DNA of 64,000 nt from Mytilus californianus (taxonomy: Eukaryota; Mollusca; Bivalvia; Mytilida; Mytilidae): contig NW_026262701.1 in assembly GCF_021869535.1 (NCBI RefSeq), forward strand, positions 47,743,278-47,807,277. Reading direction: 5' to 3'. Made by a program: the position numbers and the translations under genes. Below are positions 29,101-36,065 of the stretch, one piece after another (the first letter of the stretch is position 1; every line of letters begins with the position of its first letter). The notes beneath the pieces were generated by a model. That model was not told the origin of the DNA. It was given only the letters and a program-made list of their open reading frames with translations, and ran no database searches.

Positions 29101-32039
29101 TGTTGTACCGTTATGGAATATCTGTGTCGCCAATAATCACGATATTTTGTCATAACCACAATCCCGTTCTCATTTCCTCCATTGTGACATTTCCGAAAAC
29201 CTTTCATCGATTTCACTTGTATGAGCATCACAACGGGTGCCGCAGGTAAAGAAAGAACTGTGTACCCTTCAGTAGCACCTGAGTTCATTCCAAAGTTTTG
29301 TGTAAGTCTCGTTACTCAACCTTCATTAAATTGTTGTATTGGCGTTTATCTGTGGGGTTTTCCCAGCGAAGACTCAAATTGATATTTTTGTAGAATATGT
29401 TATTTTTTATTAATTTATCATAACCTTCTCTCACACTTCCCAAATGGTTTCTATGTTGGGAACACAATGAGATTTCAAAATAGTTTTCAGTCTAAAACTT
29501 GACTTCGGTATACAAATATTGTCACCAGAAGTTTGCAGGCCGGAGGTGAGACCCGGTATGTGGCTTCCTTCGTTCGGTGTGCGGAACATATAAATACTCT
29601 GCCAAGTCCTGATCGAATGGTGACATTACTTCCGATGAATATATTAGATATTCTTTACGTCACAGTACCTTTGTAATCACAATACGTAATTTTTTATCGG
29701 CCCTATCCACTTTTCCAGTTGTTATCCGAATTTTTCGACATTCATCCCGGTCATTGAATTGGCAGAACTTACAATTAATTTATTGTTTAATTTGTTCTTA
29801 TCCTTAATATGCATGATATATTTGACATATGACGTTAAGCACTCAACAATCAATTAGATCAAGTGAAAATGTTATTTGGTTTTTTGAACATAATCTACTA
29901 TAACTATAGTGATTTGTTATTTTACAACTTATTTTACTACTTAGATGACTTTCAACAGTCATCATTCAAAAGGAAACAATGATATATAAGTTTAAATTTC
30001 TGAAATCTGACTGTTGCAAATTATGATGAAAATGAAGAATGCATTAAAGTATAAACCAATTTAGCATTGAATGATATACAGTTTTTCTCCTTTTTTTCTT
30101 CCTATTGGTCAGTAAGTATACTTAGGAGTTATTTACAAATGGTACACTTGATTTGGAACTTGTATCATATATACGGATACTATAAAGAAAGAAAATAAGT
30201 TCTACGTGTTACTTTCTTGTAAATCAGTGCATGGTTTAATTAGTAATTCTATGGAGAAAAATCTTTTTTTTAATTTCAAATGACTTAATGTTTCAAGGGT
30301 TTCAAGCCAAGAAGGACAAGGAAAATGAATAGTTAACAAAAGTCAATATCATTTGCTAAATGTATTAAAATTGTCTCTGGAACAGAAAAAAACATTAAAC
30401 ATTTATGTTTAAAACTTGAAATAGTTAGAAACTTCACTTTTATATTTCCAAGGGGCTTAATTAACTCTTTAAAAATAATTGATCGGTACTGATTTTCGAA
30501 CTTGTCCAAGACATTGCGAGATAGAAAGAAATGTTATTATGCAATTGCTAAAACAAACAAAACCTAGACAAATTATCTAGTGATCACAGATACCCCTAGC
30601 TCCCGATCCAAAGATCTTTTAGAGTACATACAATCTAAGACTCTCTCATCTTGCAATAGTATTAAAACATTTGACTTTTCTACACTTTACACAAGTATTC
30701 CCCATTCCAAACTAAAAAACAAATGGAAAGAGTTGGTATTACTTAGTTTCATTAAAAAGAATGGCGAACGTAGATACAAGTATCTGGTCTTGGGGAGGGA
30801 TAAATCCTACTTTGTAAAGAATCACTCTGATTCAAACAAAAAATTCACTGAAACTGACATTATCAAGATGCTTAATTTCTTGATTGACAACATATTTGTT
30901 ACGTTTGGAGGACGTGTTTTTCAACAGACTGTCGGAATTCCAATGGGAACCAATTGTGCCCCTCTTCATGCCGACTTGTTTCTTTATTATTATGAGGCTG
31001 ACTTCATACAGGAACTTCTTAGGAAGAAAGATAAGAAGTTAGCAATATCCTTTAACTTTACGTTCCGCTATATAGATGATGTTCTCTCACTAAATAATAC
31101 AAAATTTGGTGACTATGTTGAACGAATCTATCCCATCGAACTAGAGATAAGGATACTACAGATACAGTTAAGTCTGCCTCATATCTTGACTTACATCTAG
31201 AAATTGACAATGAGGGTCGGTTGAAAACAAAATTTTACGACAAAAGAGATGATTTCAGCTTCCCAATTGTGAACTTTCCATTTCTATGTAGCAACAATCC
31301 AGCAGCGCCTGCATACGGAGTATATATCTCCCAATTGATACGATATTCCCGGGCTTGTATTTCCTATCATGATTTCCTTGATAGAGGATTGCTGCTCACA
31401 AGGAAGCTATTAAACCAAGAGTTCCAAATGGTGAAGTTGAAATCATCCCTTCGTAAATTTTACGGACGCCATCACGAGTTGGTTGACCGTTATGGAATAA
31501 CCGTTTCACAGATGATATCGGATCTGTTCCTTATGTCGTAACTACAATACCCTTCCCTTTTCACGAATGTGAACTACCGAATTAGACTATTTACCGGATT
31601 TGTAATAACATAAGCAACACGACTGGTGTCCATATGTGGAGCAGGATCTGCTTACCCTTCCGGAGCACCTGAGATCACCCCCAGTTTTTGGTGGGGTTCG
31701 TGTTGCTTAGACTTTAGTTTTCTATGTTGTGTCATCTGTACTACTATTTGTCTGTTTGTCTTTTTATTTTGGCCATGGCGTTGTCAGCTTGTTTTCGATC
31801 TATGAGTTTGAATGACTCTATGGTATCTTTCGTCCCTCTTTTATATCTGTATATTACGTATCCTTTTAGATGATCCGTTGGAAACAAGAAATCTTGCATC
31901 TGAAAATCCATTTCGAGTAGAAAGCATGTTGAGAACACTCGATAAGTATAGGAGACACAGTGTACCAGCAGCTAACCAGGACAAGCTACCTACGGACATT
32001 ACACATCCGAATGGAATTCTAAGCCTTGACTGGTGCTGA
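2071..32039 (+). CDS. Arylsulfatase B-like gene, copy 1 (5'-partial, exons A-N)
   Basis: Fourteen exons join in phase: 2071-2139, 4242-4353, 5685-5736, 14091-14194, 18217-18323, 19169-19233, 19981-20085, 20532-20595, 21526-21623, 24140-24279, 26154-26212, 28483-28603, 28878-28996 and 31870-32039. They encode 461 residues ending in a TGA. Counting the first whole codon (2073) as residue 1, the sulfatase catalytic set is complete: metal ligands D20/D21, formylglycine cysteine C58 in [11 protein letters not shown] with R62, K112 and H114 in GKWHLG, H200 in PHFPLQ, D258/N259 in SDNGGD, and K276 in [10 protein letters not shown]. Family knowledge: such enzymes hydrolyse sulfate esters, ARSB acting on N-acetylgalactosamine-4-sulfate of glycosaminoglycans; the substrate here is not readable. 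Possible N-glycosylation sites are N92-I-T and N382-I-T. Exon A opens in phase 1 and has no signal peptide, so the N-terminus lies upstream; by comparison with copy 2 it is probably a cytoplasmic tail plus transmembrane segment, giving about 580 residues in all. Confidence 0.9.
2380..3890 (+). mobile_element. RT-1 retroelement, 5'-truncated, with intact C-terminal ORF
   Basis: An open frame at 2429-3145 (238 residues) starts inside the RT palm: [12 protein letters not shown] contains the catalytic Y-x-D-D. It continues through [41 protein letters not shown] and a C-terminus [14 protein letters not shown]. Fingers and the first catalytic Asp are missing, so it cannot be active alone. The 3' UTR follows to about 3890 (ends ccccatttccattctcaattt) and contains the motif ctgtcccaagtcaggagcc at 3525. 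The equivalent intron of copy 2 lacks it, so insertion was after the duplication. The class is provisionally Penelope-like; a different non-LTR class is possible. Confidence 0.78.
4060..4165 (+). repeat. Repeat A fragment before exon B
   Basis: The 3' part of a repeat A copy (cagtaacgcc...ggccaaaccaaatacgaag). The same fragment precedes exon B' at 53885-53990, so it predates the gene duplication. Confidence 0.6.
4242..4353 (+). CDS. Copy 1 exon [11 protein letters not shown] ... PLCSP
   Basis: The acceptor is tgtatgcag and the donor CC|gtaagt. The translation carries [10 protein letters not shown] and [12 protein letters not shown], then ends in QPLCS with the first two bases of a Pro codon. 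The Cys is the residue converted to formylglycine; its CxPSR motif is completed by exon C. The exon is 112 bp, phase 1 to phase 0 plus 2. Confidence 0.93.
4443..4465. repeat. Poly-C run
   Basis: An uninterrupted run of 23 C in intron B-C. The length may be uncertain because homopolymers are often misread. Confidence 0.9.
4600..5400. repeat. Two RT-3 3'-UTR relics in inverted orientation
   Basis: 4600-4862 is a minus-strand copy (gtatgattgccaatgagaca...) and 4930-5395 a plus-strand copy ending ttggcaattataccatatc. Their outer ends pair, so the region could fold into an imperfect stem. The plus copy carries cgctgtcccaggttagggg and gactgtcccaagttaggag. These sequences are the 3' UTR of the RT-3 element (see 57565-59345). 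Confidence 0.72.
5685..5736 (+). CDS. Copy 1 exon [19 protein letters not shown]
   Basis: A 52-bp exon with acceptor atttgcag and donor CAG|gtactt. Together with exon B it completes the sulfatase signature [20 protein letters not shown], which follows the family pattern C-x-P-S-R-x(3)-L-T-G. The exon ends in phase 0 before the longest intron of the gene (8.35 kb). Confidence 0.93.
5737..7930. other. Intron C-D, AT-rich, no gene seen
   Basis: Long AT-rich intronic DNA. The only repeat I see is at about 7395-7575, a stretch (gttagggtcactgcacacgg...aaaacttagcaattta) that recurs at 17395-17570. No coding signal was found on either strand. Confidence 0.6.
7395..7575 (+). repeat. Dispersed repeat F, first copy
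   Basis: Shares ggtcactgcayacgg, the middle tacatttctgaaaattttgat and aaacttagcaatt with 17395-17570. Non-coding, origin unknown. Confidence 0.6.
7935..12015 (-). mobile_element. RT-3 3'-UTR relic split by a minisatellite
   Basis: The left flank (7935-8250, starting near atggtatgaatgccaatgag) is the 3' end of an RT-3 UTR on the minus strand. The right flank (11890-11945: aaactgcaaaaatcagatg...gggcttgactcattag) is the continuation of the same UTR as seen at 15770-15830. Between them the single UTR segment has become a tandem array of about 3.6 kb. Confidence 0.72.
8250..11893. repeat. Minisatellite, 37-bp unit, about 98 copies
   Basis: Near-continuous tandem repetition of a 37-bp unit that can be written ctcccctaacctgagacagt followed by ggtaaaccaactcaact. 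Units vary by substitutions (cctgag/catgag/ccagag; ccaactcaa/cgaactaaa) and occasional one- or two-base indels, with a T-run interruption near 8765-8780 and a break at 8985-9090. Copy number is my estimate from length. Variant units fall into larger repeated blocks. It lies in intron C-D and is absent from copy 2. Confidence 0.95.
11893..13465. other. Intron C-D continuation
   Basis: AT-rich DNA with a repeat A copy at 12439-12560 (gataccaggcttataatttt...tcgtctacaaaag). 13140-13240 aligns with 56345-56470 in copy 2, marking conserved intron sequence. No gene seen. Confidence 0.6.
13468..13865 (-). pseudogene. RT-2 3'-end relic
   Basis: Minus-strand fragment: UTR portion (gacaaacaacagtacacaaa...ccggaagggtaagcagatcc) followed by the last RT codons, recognisable as ggtcaaccaactcgtgatgg. 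It has about 100 codons at most and is broken. Confidence 0.72.
14091..14194 (+). CDS. Copy 1 exon D: substrate-loop region to TGK
   Basis: The acceptor is cctattacag and the donor AA|gtaagt. The translation runs from [10 protein letters not shown] through [17 protein letters not shown], matching the sulfatase stretch before the catalytic Lys. The Lys codon is split between this exon (AA) and the next (A). There is a possible N-glycosylation site at TNIT. Confidence 0.92.
14505..15615. mobile_element. Foldback element with ~280-bp inverted arms
   Basis: The left arm (about 14515-14800, starting accatccaactgaagttag) is the imperfect reverse complement of the right arm (about 15335-15615, ending taactggagctggatggt). 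The ~530-bp spacer holds a repeat A copy (14815-15105). No coding sequence is visible. It is absent from the matching intron of copy 2, so it is a later insertion. Confidence 0.78.
15640..16130 (+). mobile_element. RT-3 3'-UTR relic
   Basis: Runs from gaattagctgtcagtaactg to caatcataccacatctcc. It contains the ccactgtcccaggttagtgg motif and ggggccttttatgtccgact. It is a 5'-truncated copy with no RT sequence. Confidence 0.75.
16435..16910 (+). mobile_element. RT-2 5'-truncated copy
   Basis: Begins in the last RT codons (tgctcacaaggaagctattt...gagttggttgaccgttatgg) and ends at the family's 3' tip (ctggtatctttcgtccctct). Copy 2 lacks it at the matching point near 60950, which gives an empty site. 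The UTR block catgtggagcaggatctgct matches 31637. Confidence 0.78.
17395..17570 (+). repeat. Dispersed repeat F, second copy
   Basis: Paired with 7395-7575; see that entry. Confidence 0.55.
17635..17935. repeat. Three tandem ~97-bp units, shared with copy 2
   Basis: Successive diverged units each contain a tacttcatatttgtatgac-like stretch and a cttttcacggac-like stretch. The same three-unit arrangement is at 60970-61240 in copy 2, just before exon E', so it predates the gene duplication. Confidence 0.65.
18217..18323 (+). CDS. Copy 1 exon E: KWHLG catalytic block
   Basis: The acceptor is tttttatag and the donor G|gtaaat. It reads (K)[20 protein letters not shown], then [15 protein letters not shown](G). 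The Lys and His of GKWHLG are catalytic in sulfatases, and RGYDSFLG is a conserved structural motif. The exon has 107 bp, phase 2 in and phase 1 out. Confidence 0.93.
18728..18850 (-). pseudogene. RT-2 3'-tip relic
   Basis: A minus-strand tip (gaggcgaaacatacaaaaag...ctcataagtcgaagacaaac). The counterpart at 62382-62525 in copy 2 shows insertion before the duplication. Confidence 0.6.
19169..19233 (+). CDS. Copy 1 exon F
   Basis: A 65-bp exon between tatattttag and ACG|gtatca. It reads (G)[20 protein letters not shown] plus T, the segment after the RGYDSF block. It ends in phase 0. Confidence 0.88.
19981..20085 (+). CDS. Copy 1 exon [10 protein letters not shown] ... PHFPLQ
   Basis: A 105-bp, 35-codon exon between atttttacag and CAG|gtaaaa. 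[11 protein letters not shown] matches the helix in which ARSB-type enzymes have a TxRA motif, and [16 protein letters not shown] contains the active-site His. It is almost identical to exon G' of copy 2 (two differences). Confidence 0.93.
20532..20595 (+). CDS. Copy 1 exon H
   Basis: A 64-bp exon between tttctttcaag and G|gtaagt. It reads [20 protein letters not shown] plus L, the VP...Y segment that follows the HxPLQ motif in the family. It ends in phase 1. Confidence 0.88.
20596..21525 (+). other. Intron H-I
   Basis: AT-rich intron; no repeat family or coding signal recognised. Confidence 0.6.
21526..21623 (+). CDS. Copy 1 exon [15 protein letters not shown] ... FLSD
   Basis: The acceptor is tttattag and the donor GAT|gtatgt. 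(G)[19 protein letters not shown] leads to NMVFIFLSD, the strand that carries the metal-binding Asp of SDNGG. It ends in phase 0, so the DN pair spans the I-J junction. Confidence 0.92.
21850..22030 (+). mobile_element. RT-4 3'-UTR relic
   Basis: Carries gcctgtaccaagtcaggaat, then tttgatgtgtttgagctttt and ggagttcggtatttttgtta, the 3' end seen intact at 41520-41725. Confidence 0.72.
22306..22382 (+). pseudogene. Decayed duplicate of exon J
   Basis: After atatctgtacag the sequence aatggtggtgatgttgactt matches exon J (24140) at 18 of 20 bases. An internal gap then removes about 60 bp covering [12 protein letters not shown]. The end (gtgggaagaagaaataaaat, cagtcggacttgttt) matches the [11 protein letters not shown] part. 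The gap and the loss of the donor leave it unusable. The intact acceptor could still cause mis-splicing. Confidence 0.82.
22560..23010 (+). pseudogene. Fragment of a further RT-like element
   Basis: The segment agttttacggtcaccaccac...ctgaccgatacgatgtgtct resembles the last RT codons of RT-2 (tttacggacgccatcacgag) but is diverged, followed by a UTR-like stretch (cgctgatttgttggcgggta, cgcaggagacgtttattcc). Assignment is by partial similarity only. Confidence 0.5.
23141..23179. repeat. (AT)n microsatellite
   Basis: About 19 uninterrupted AT dinucleotides directly before the first 406-bp repeat unit. Confidence 0.95.
23179..24124 (-). repeat. Two ~406-bp direct repeats around a 136-bp spacer (repeat E)
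   Basis: 23179-23584 and 23721-24124 are near-identical direct repeats 540-542 bp apart. Each ends with ttcgacaattaatgtctctt cag. (AT)n tracts lie at both outer ends, so the unit may have entered an AT microsatellite just upstream of exon J. On the minus strand the ends read tcactgaagagacattaatt, related to repeat A. Confidence 0.85.
24140..24279 (+). CDS. Copy 1 exon J: NGGD ... [10 protein letters not shown]
   Basis: The acceptor is tatatacag, directly after a run of AT dinucleotides, and the donor is GG|gtaaga. [20 protein letters not shown] then [15 protein letters not shown] supplies the catalytic Asn and Lys. The common arginine-rich WEGG(V/T)R has become WEGATK. A decayed copy of this exon lies 1.8 kb upstream. 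Confidence 0.92.
24362..24570 (+). repeat. Repeat A copy
   Basis: Contains gatacaaggcctattatttt, gactcatcagtgacgctcg, then ccaaataaagtacgaagtta and a downstream half with attccgaaaggttttctc. Confidence 0.7.
24655..24735. repeat. Degenerate ttcattc/tttcgtt short repeats
   Basis: Irregular 5-10 bp repetitions of ttcattcc, gtttgcgt and atttcgttc; no gene. Confidence 0.55.
24850..26150 (+). other. Intron J-K, AT-rich
   Basis: No gene or confidently recognised repeat, apart from a possible RT-2-like UTR scrap near 25975-26010 (tgccatggtattgtctgtct). Confidence 0.5.
26154..26212 (+). CDS. Copy 1 exon [11 protein letters not shown]
   Basis: A 59-bp exon between tttttttag and G|gtatat. [19 protein letters not shown] corresponds to the HvvDwlPTil helix of sulfatases. 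Confidence 0.9.
26740..28190 (-). repeat. Repeat A/E copies in tandem, minus strand
   Basis: Repeat E core relics at 26745-26765 and 26905-26940 are followed by two head-to-tail minus-strand repeats (about 26985-27235 and 27550-28180). These share tccgaagcgcttt..., gctcaaagccaaaactt and other blocks, and the second ends with ataagcctggtatcg. A minus-strand RT-4 3'-UTR scrap lies at about 27330-27480 (aaatatcgaactccaaggaa...tcaaatgacaaaatcaaaag). Confidence 0.6.
28220..28400 (+). pseudogene. RT-2-like C-terminal scrap
   Basis: caatggtaaagttgaagtca then tttcaaacgccttcgtga matches the RT-2 end (atggtgaagttgaaatcatc; tacggacgccatcacga). It sits in intron K-L just before exon L. Confidence 0.55.
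28483..28603 (+). CDS. Copy 1 exon L: LDSVSQW ... DFVYNIDD
   Basis: The acceptor is tacgtttaag, with a weak pyrimidine tract, and the donor AG|gtaaat. [13 protein letters not shown] and [11 protein letters not shown] followed by AKSAALR match the LDGxxxW and FVYNID motifs of ARSB-type enzymes. Phases join to both neighbours. Confidence 0.9.
28878..28996 (+). CDS. Copy 1 exon [12 protein letters not shown] ... LFDLH
   Basis: The acceptor is ttttttttcag and the donor A|gtaggt. YKLIIGDP and RLFDLH(N) are the usual C-terminal sulfatase motifs. One base continues into exon N as the Asn of LFDLHNDPLE. A possible N-glycosylation site is YNIT. Confidence 0.9.
29105..29345 (+). pseudogene. RT-2-like 3'-end relic
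   Basis: accgttatggaatatctgtg followed by acaacgggtgccgcag, tacccttcagtagcacctga and tctcgttactcaacc follows the RT-2 UTR order (31490-31720) with heavy divergence. Confidence 0.6.
29345..30555 (+). other. Intron M-N, AT-rich
   Basis: No gene. A short RT-3-UTR-like scrap is seen near 29575-29620 (aacatataaatactctgcca). Confidence 0.5.
30560..31842 (+). mobile_element. RT-2 retroelement, longest copy, one frameshift
   Basis: The RT reads [12 protein letters not shown] (first catalytic Asp), [20 protein letters not shown] (primer-grip region), [14 protein letters not shown] (Y-x-D-D) up to about 31165. A frameshift follows, and the frame continues at 31221 with [35 protein letters not shown] and [14 protein letters not shown], ending at 31541. 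The 3' UTR runs to ggtatctttcgtccctcttt at 31842, only 27 bp before exon N. The element lacks its N-terminus and I see no endonuclease domain. Classification as Penelope-like is tentative. Confidence 0.83.
31870..32039 (+). CDS. Copy 1 terminal exon N with stop
   Basis: The acceptor is tccttttag. [14 protein letters not shown] is the family's C-terminal motif, followed by an alpha-helical segment and a tail ending LSLDWC and TGA at 32037-32039. The last 96 bp are tandemly repeated immediately downstream. The first AATAAA seen after the stop is near 32879, but that lies outside any clear transcript evidence. Confidence 0.9.
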
Positions 32040-32140
32040 GCTTCCCAGAGAGGCAATGTACCAGCATGTAACCAGGATCATCTTCCACCAGATATTACAC
32101 ATTCAAATGGAATGCTTAGGTTTGACTGTTGCTGAGCTTC
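31945..32140 (+). repeat. 96-bp tandem duplication of the C-terminal coding end
   Basis: 31945-32040 and 32041-32136 align without gaps at an exact 96-bp spacing (tgtaccagca at 31961 and 32057; tgctgagcttc at 32034 and 32130). Since 96 is divisible by 3, the second unit stays in frame after the stop: 31 codons containing VPACNQDHLPPDITHSNG, then a second TGA at 32133-32135. Confidence 0.92.
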
Positions 32141-32337
32141 AAATAATATCTACATAATTATAACCTCTGTTTAATCTTATTATTCTTCTATCATGGTTTG
32201 AAGACTGTTATATATTTATCGCATGCAGAGATATCATGCTAGCTAGATAATGTCTGATGTTAATGTTTCCCACCGGAAGCCGACGTCATACTTTAAAGTT
32301 CAAAAGTCTACTAAGTAATGCAATGCTTCTTTTTTTT

Positions 32338-32455
32338 TTTTTTACACAAAGATAATTTTTGGCCTTTTTAACTTTTTTTTTTATTTTAGCATCATGGATG
32401 AGTCTTTTGTAGACGAAACGCATGTCTGACGTACAAAATAGAAATCCTGGTACGA
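32338..32455 (-). repeat. Repeat A copy, minus strand
   Basis: atgagtcttttgtagacgaa then acgcatgtctgacgtacaaa, the reverse orientation of the repeat A core. Confidence 0.75.
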
Positions 32456-32889
32456 TGAGTTTATTTTATCATAAGAGGGAGATATTGCTTGCTATCAACT
32501 CTAGTTATTGAATTTCAACATGTTCAATTATAATAATAATTAACCTGCCAAAAGCTCATTTATTATTATGTAAATCGTATAGATTTTCGTGCTTACAACG
32601 TGCATTTCTTGCGTATTCCATGTGCATAAAACAACGCTTGTATCACCAGAAGAGAAATTATCTGACATATAAAATATTTTAAACATTCTGCACTTATCTT
32701 CGTTTAAAGCTTTCTCAGATTCAAAAAAAGTTTTGACGCTATTAAAGGTAAACAGATATAAATGTTTACTTGTTTTCATGATTTCAACAAAAAACACGTG
32801 TTATTGGAAATACTTTCATCAGGTGCGCTTAAGACATAAATATGAGAATGCTATAAATATTTTAAAAAAATCAGAAAAAATAAACACTC
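32456..32889. other. Intergenic, no feature seen
   Basis: AT-rich. An AATAAA occurs at about 32879, too far from the stop codon of copy 1 to be assigned without transcript data. Confidence 0.5.
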
Positions 32890-33155
32890 ATGAATACATG
32901 GTCAACCTCTAGCCTTTGTAAGTCTTGTGTGTTTTTTTTTAATTTTGGTTCATTCGTATGTTTCAGAGTTAAGTTTGTCGTCCATGTTGCTGAACTAGTA
33001 TACATTATCATTAAGGGACCAGGTGAAGCCTGCCTGCGGGATTTTCATGCTGCTTTGAAACCCATTGGTGGCCTTGGGCTGTTTTTAGCTCTTTGCTTGG
33101 ATTGTTGCCTCTTTGACACATTTCCGTTTCCATTCTTTATTTTATCATAATTTTT
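32890..33155 (+). mobile_element. RT-1 3'-UTR relic
   Basis: tctagcctttgtaagtcttg, gcgggattttcatgctgctt, ttggtggccttgggctgttt and ttgcctctttgacacatttc match the 3' UTR of the RT-1 copy at 3550-3890. Confidence 0.8.
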
Positions 33156-34074
33156 TTATAAGTTCTTCATGCATTCAAGCTTTTATTCTTCCTTTACTTT
33201 CAATTGTTTTGTGGGTTTTTTTTTCTGTTTGAACGTTCATGATGAGTATAATCTTCGAAAGTTAATCGGACAAACCAAATCAAAAGATGCCAAGAAAATG
33301 GAGCAGACATATTTAGTGGAGTGACATTAACCATAAAAATTAATTTTTAATGCACCCACCTAACACACGGTTAAATTATATATTATTCGAAAGCTGATCA
33401 TCTGTACTTTCTGTTTTGCCTGATCGTAAAGAATTCGTACGGTGCAATTTCCGTGAAATCAAGATCAAAGGTCAAGGATAAACACTTTCATACTTTTCAA
33501 GATATCAGCATTATTGCACATTCTGTCTTTTCTATATTGAAATAATGTATGCAAATAAGAAAAACGTTTAGAAAAGAAATAAGTAGTTACTTATTATGCG
33601 GACTATTGGGTATTTTAAAAGTGTTTTTCAATAGAGAGCACCTTTTTTGTTTATAAATTCCAGTAAAAATGATAAAACTGAGTGAAAACCAAAACAAAAT
33701 CTTTGTGATTCGTCTGGTAATCACCTAAAATCAAATGAAATCCTTTATTTAGTGACAAAGAAAGTTTTTGACAACATCAATTTACCACAAGCCCGCTATA
33801 TGCTACTTTAACAATCAATCAAAACAACCCATGCAGTTGCCCAAAATACCGCCATATGCGAAAACATAGTTGTTTACCACTACCACTAACACGTTAAAAC
33901 AGTGTATGTTGTCAATATTAGGTTGTTTCAAAACACAATTCTAAAACAATGGAGAAACATTGAAAGCAATTGAGAAATTGAGAAATTATTCTAAGACTAA
34001 GGTCCTAACTCCCTAAAAACGTTGATGTATTTGTCGTTTCTTTTGGCACAAAGCTCATAACGATTTCTAGTATG

Positions 34075-34740
34075 CTTTGAACTAGCTTTCAGTAACTGCG
34101 AGTACTCTCTTATCTGTACTTTGTTTTTCTTTTTTTTGGTGCTTTGTATCGATCTTATTAGTTAAGCTCTTTTCAACTGATTTGTATACTTTGTTCTTAT
34201 ATTGTGCTGTTAAGCCACTGTCCCAGATAACATGAGGGTTGGGCGCCCGCAAACACGTTTAATCCTGCTACATTCTATATGTGCCTGTCCCAATTCAGGT
34301 GCTGTTATTCAGTGGTTGTCGTATATTGCTGTTAAACTTTAACATATTTGTTTTGTGTTTATGTATTGAACAAATTGGTCTTGTATAGTGCTGTTGCACG
34401 ACAGTCCATGGTCAGGGGGAAGGTTCGGTGCCTGATAACATGTTTCACACAGCCACATTCTTTATGTGTCTATATCAATTCAGAAGCCTGTAATTGAGTG
34501 ACTGTCGTGTGTTGCTGTATATCTTATTTGTTTGTTTTTTTTTCCATTAATTGTTTTGTACATAAATCAGGCCGTTAGTTTTCTCGTTTGAAATGTTTGA
34601 CATTAGTCATTATTTCAGGCCTAGTTTGGATTACTATGTGTTATGGGCTTTGCACATTGTTTGACCTGTAGTTGCTAACTTCTACGTCATTTGGTCTCTG
34701 GTGGATAGTTGTCTCATTTGCAGTCATACCACATCTACTT
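34075..34740 (+). mobile_element. RT-3 3'-UTR relic with an internal duplication
   Basis: Starts gaactagctttcagtaactg and ends tgcagtcataccacatctac. The block from the ctgtcccag motif through cattcwttatgtg...cagtggttgtcg occurs twice (about 34210-34345 and 34385-34520), so the UTR has an internal tandem duplication of about 175 bp. Confidence 0.75.
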
Positions 34741-34754
34741 ATATCTATATAAAG

Positions 34755-35000
34755 CCATTGATGTTGTTTTTGGTTTCGAGTGTTCATGGTAGTGTGCTTG
34801 CATCTGGTGTGAGAGGTCGTGTGCTTGATCCCCGGCCTGGTTAAATCAAATATAAGAACATGTGTATTGGCTGCTTCTTCGTAAAGCACGCGGCATTAAG
34901 GTGTAAGAAGAAAGACAGATCTGCCCGGAGTCAGAATAGAGTTTCTGGGTAGGGTGACATATCTTCCTCTTGACTGTTACCATGTGAACTAGCACCTTTG
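34755..35000 (+). repeat. Possible tRNA-derived SINE
   Basis: gttcatggtagtgtgcttgc followed by ggtcgtgtgcttgatccccg resembles diverged tRNA A and B boxes with suitable spacing; no convincing tail was found. Confidence 0.4.
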
Positions 35001-35101
35001 AAAAATACTGATTAGTACAAAGAAGGTTCTATATTCATATTACATTATCATGTTCTCGTCCTGAATATACATTCAGTTTGCCATTTGATGTTAAACAGGC
35101 A

Positions 35102-35125
35102 GCCATCCATCCATCCATCCATCGA
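35102..35125. repeat. (CCAT)n microsatellite
   Basis: Five to six CCAT units. Confidence 0.9.
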
Positions 35126-35324
35126 GCCTCATTAGAAAATAAATCGAGAAAAAAAGCTTTGATGTTGCTGATTAAACTGCATGTGACATGACAGATAAAT
35201 TTGTGAAAGATAGATATACATTTGGACGACTACGAGCCAAACTATACTGGGCTATGGTTTTGCATTACAATTATATGGTAGATGTAAAATTGCTATTTTG
35301 TCTTTACTGCAATAATTTAAGTTA

Positions 35325-35560
35325 TGTGGTTTGCTACTGACCCCTACGGATCTATGGATTTTACAAACCCTCTATGGTCCGTAGGGGTTAGTAGTGATCC
35401 GTATAAAGAATGTATCGCACACTGGACTTTTCCTGTAGCGTTTTGTAGAAATGAAACAATGAAATACAACAACATCAATAAATGACATCAGACGTGACGT
35501 CATGAACCCAACATGGAATCTGCTAACCACATACGGATCCATAGGGGGTCACCACCTGAG
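35325..35560. repeat. Hairpin-containing repeat
   Basis: tactgacccctacggatcta (35334) pairs with ggtccgtaggggttagtagt (35374-35393) with few mismatches around a short AT-rich loop. A third related copy (acatacggatccataggggg) is at about 35531. It looks like a small non-autonomous element; the family is unknown. Confidence 0.6.
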
Positions 35561-35994
35561 GGCGTTAAACCAATCATAACGTCATAATTTATCCGATGTG
35601 CGATCAGTGTCTTTAAAGTAAAATTTAAAATACAAGAACAATCGCAAACCATGAAACGAATAAATTTATATATCATCATGACAAAACAAAACTAAAACAC
35701 CAAACAGACAAACAGCAGTCCACAAAACTTTACGGCGAAAATAAAAGCAAACACAACCGTTTTAATATTCGAATGAATAGTGTGTACACAATATTCTCTT
35801 TTAAAACACAATTGCAAGTAAAAGGTTTGTATAATGTTTTATTGAATTATGACTTCAAATTAATATAAGGAAAGATTGAATATCTTTCGTACATCGCTCC
35901 GAATCCTTGTCTTACTTTGGCTTTACTTTTTGTCGTTTTTTTTTGTTTTTGTGAGATCTTAATTCAACGTTTGTATTAGGTTTCAGACTTTCGT

Positions 35995-36065
35995 ACATTT
36001 TGGTCTCGAGAATCACTGAAGAGATTTAAATTGTCAAAATGCGCATGTGGTGCAATAAAACCGGT
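35995..36065 (-). repeat. Repeat E core
   Basis: aatcactgaagagatttaaa then gcgcatgtggtgcaataaaa, related to the ends of the 23179-24124 repeats. Confidence 0.6.
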
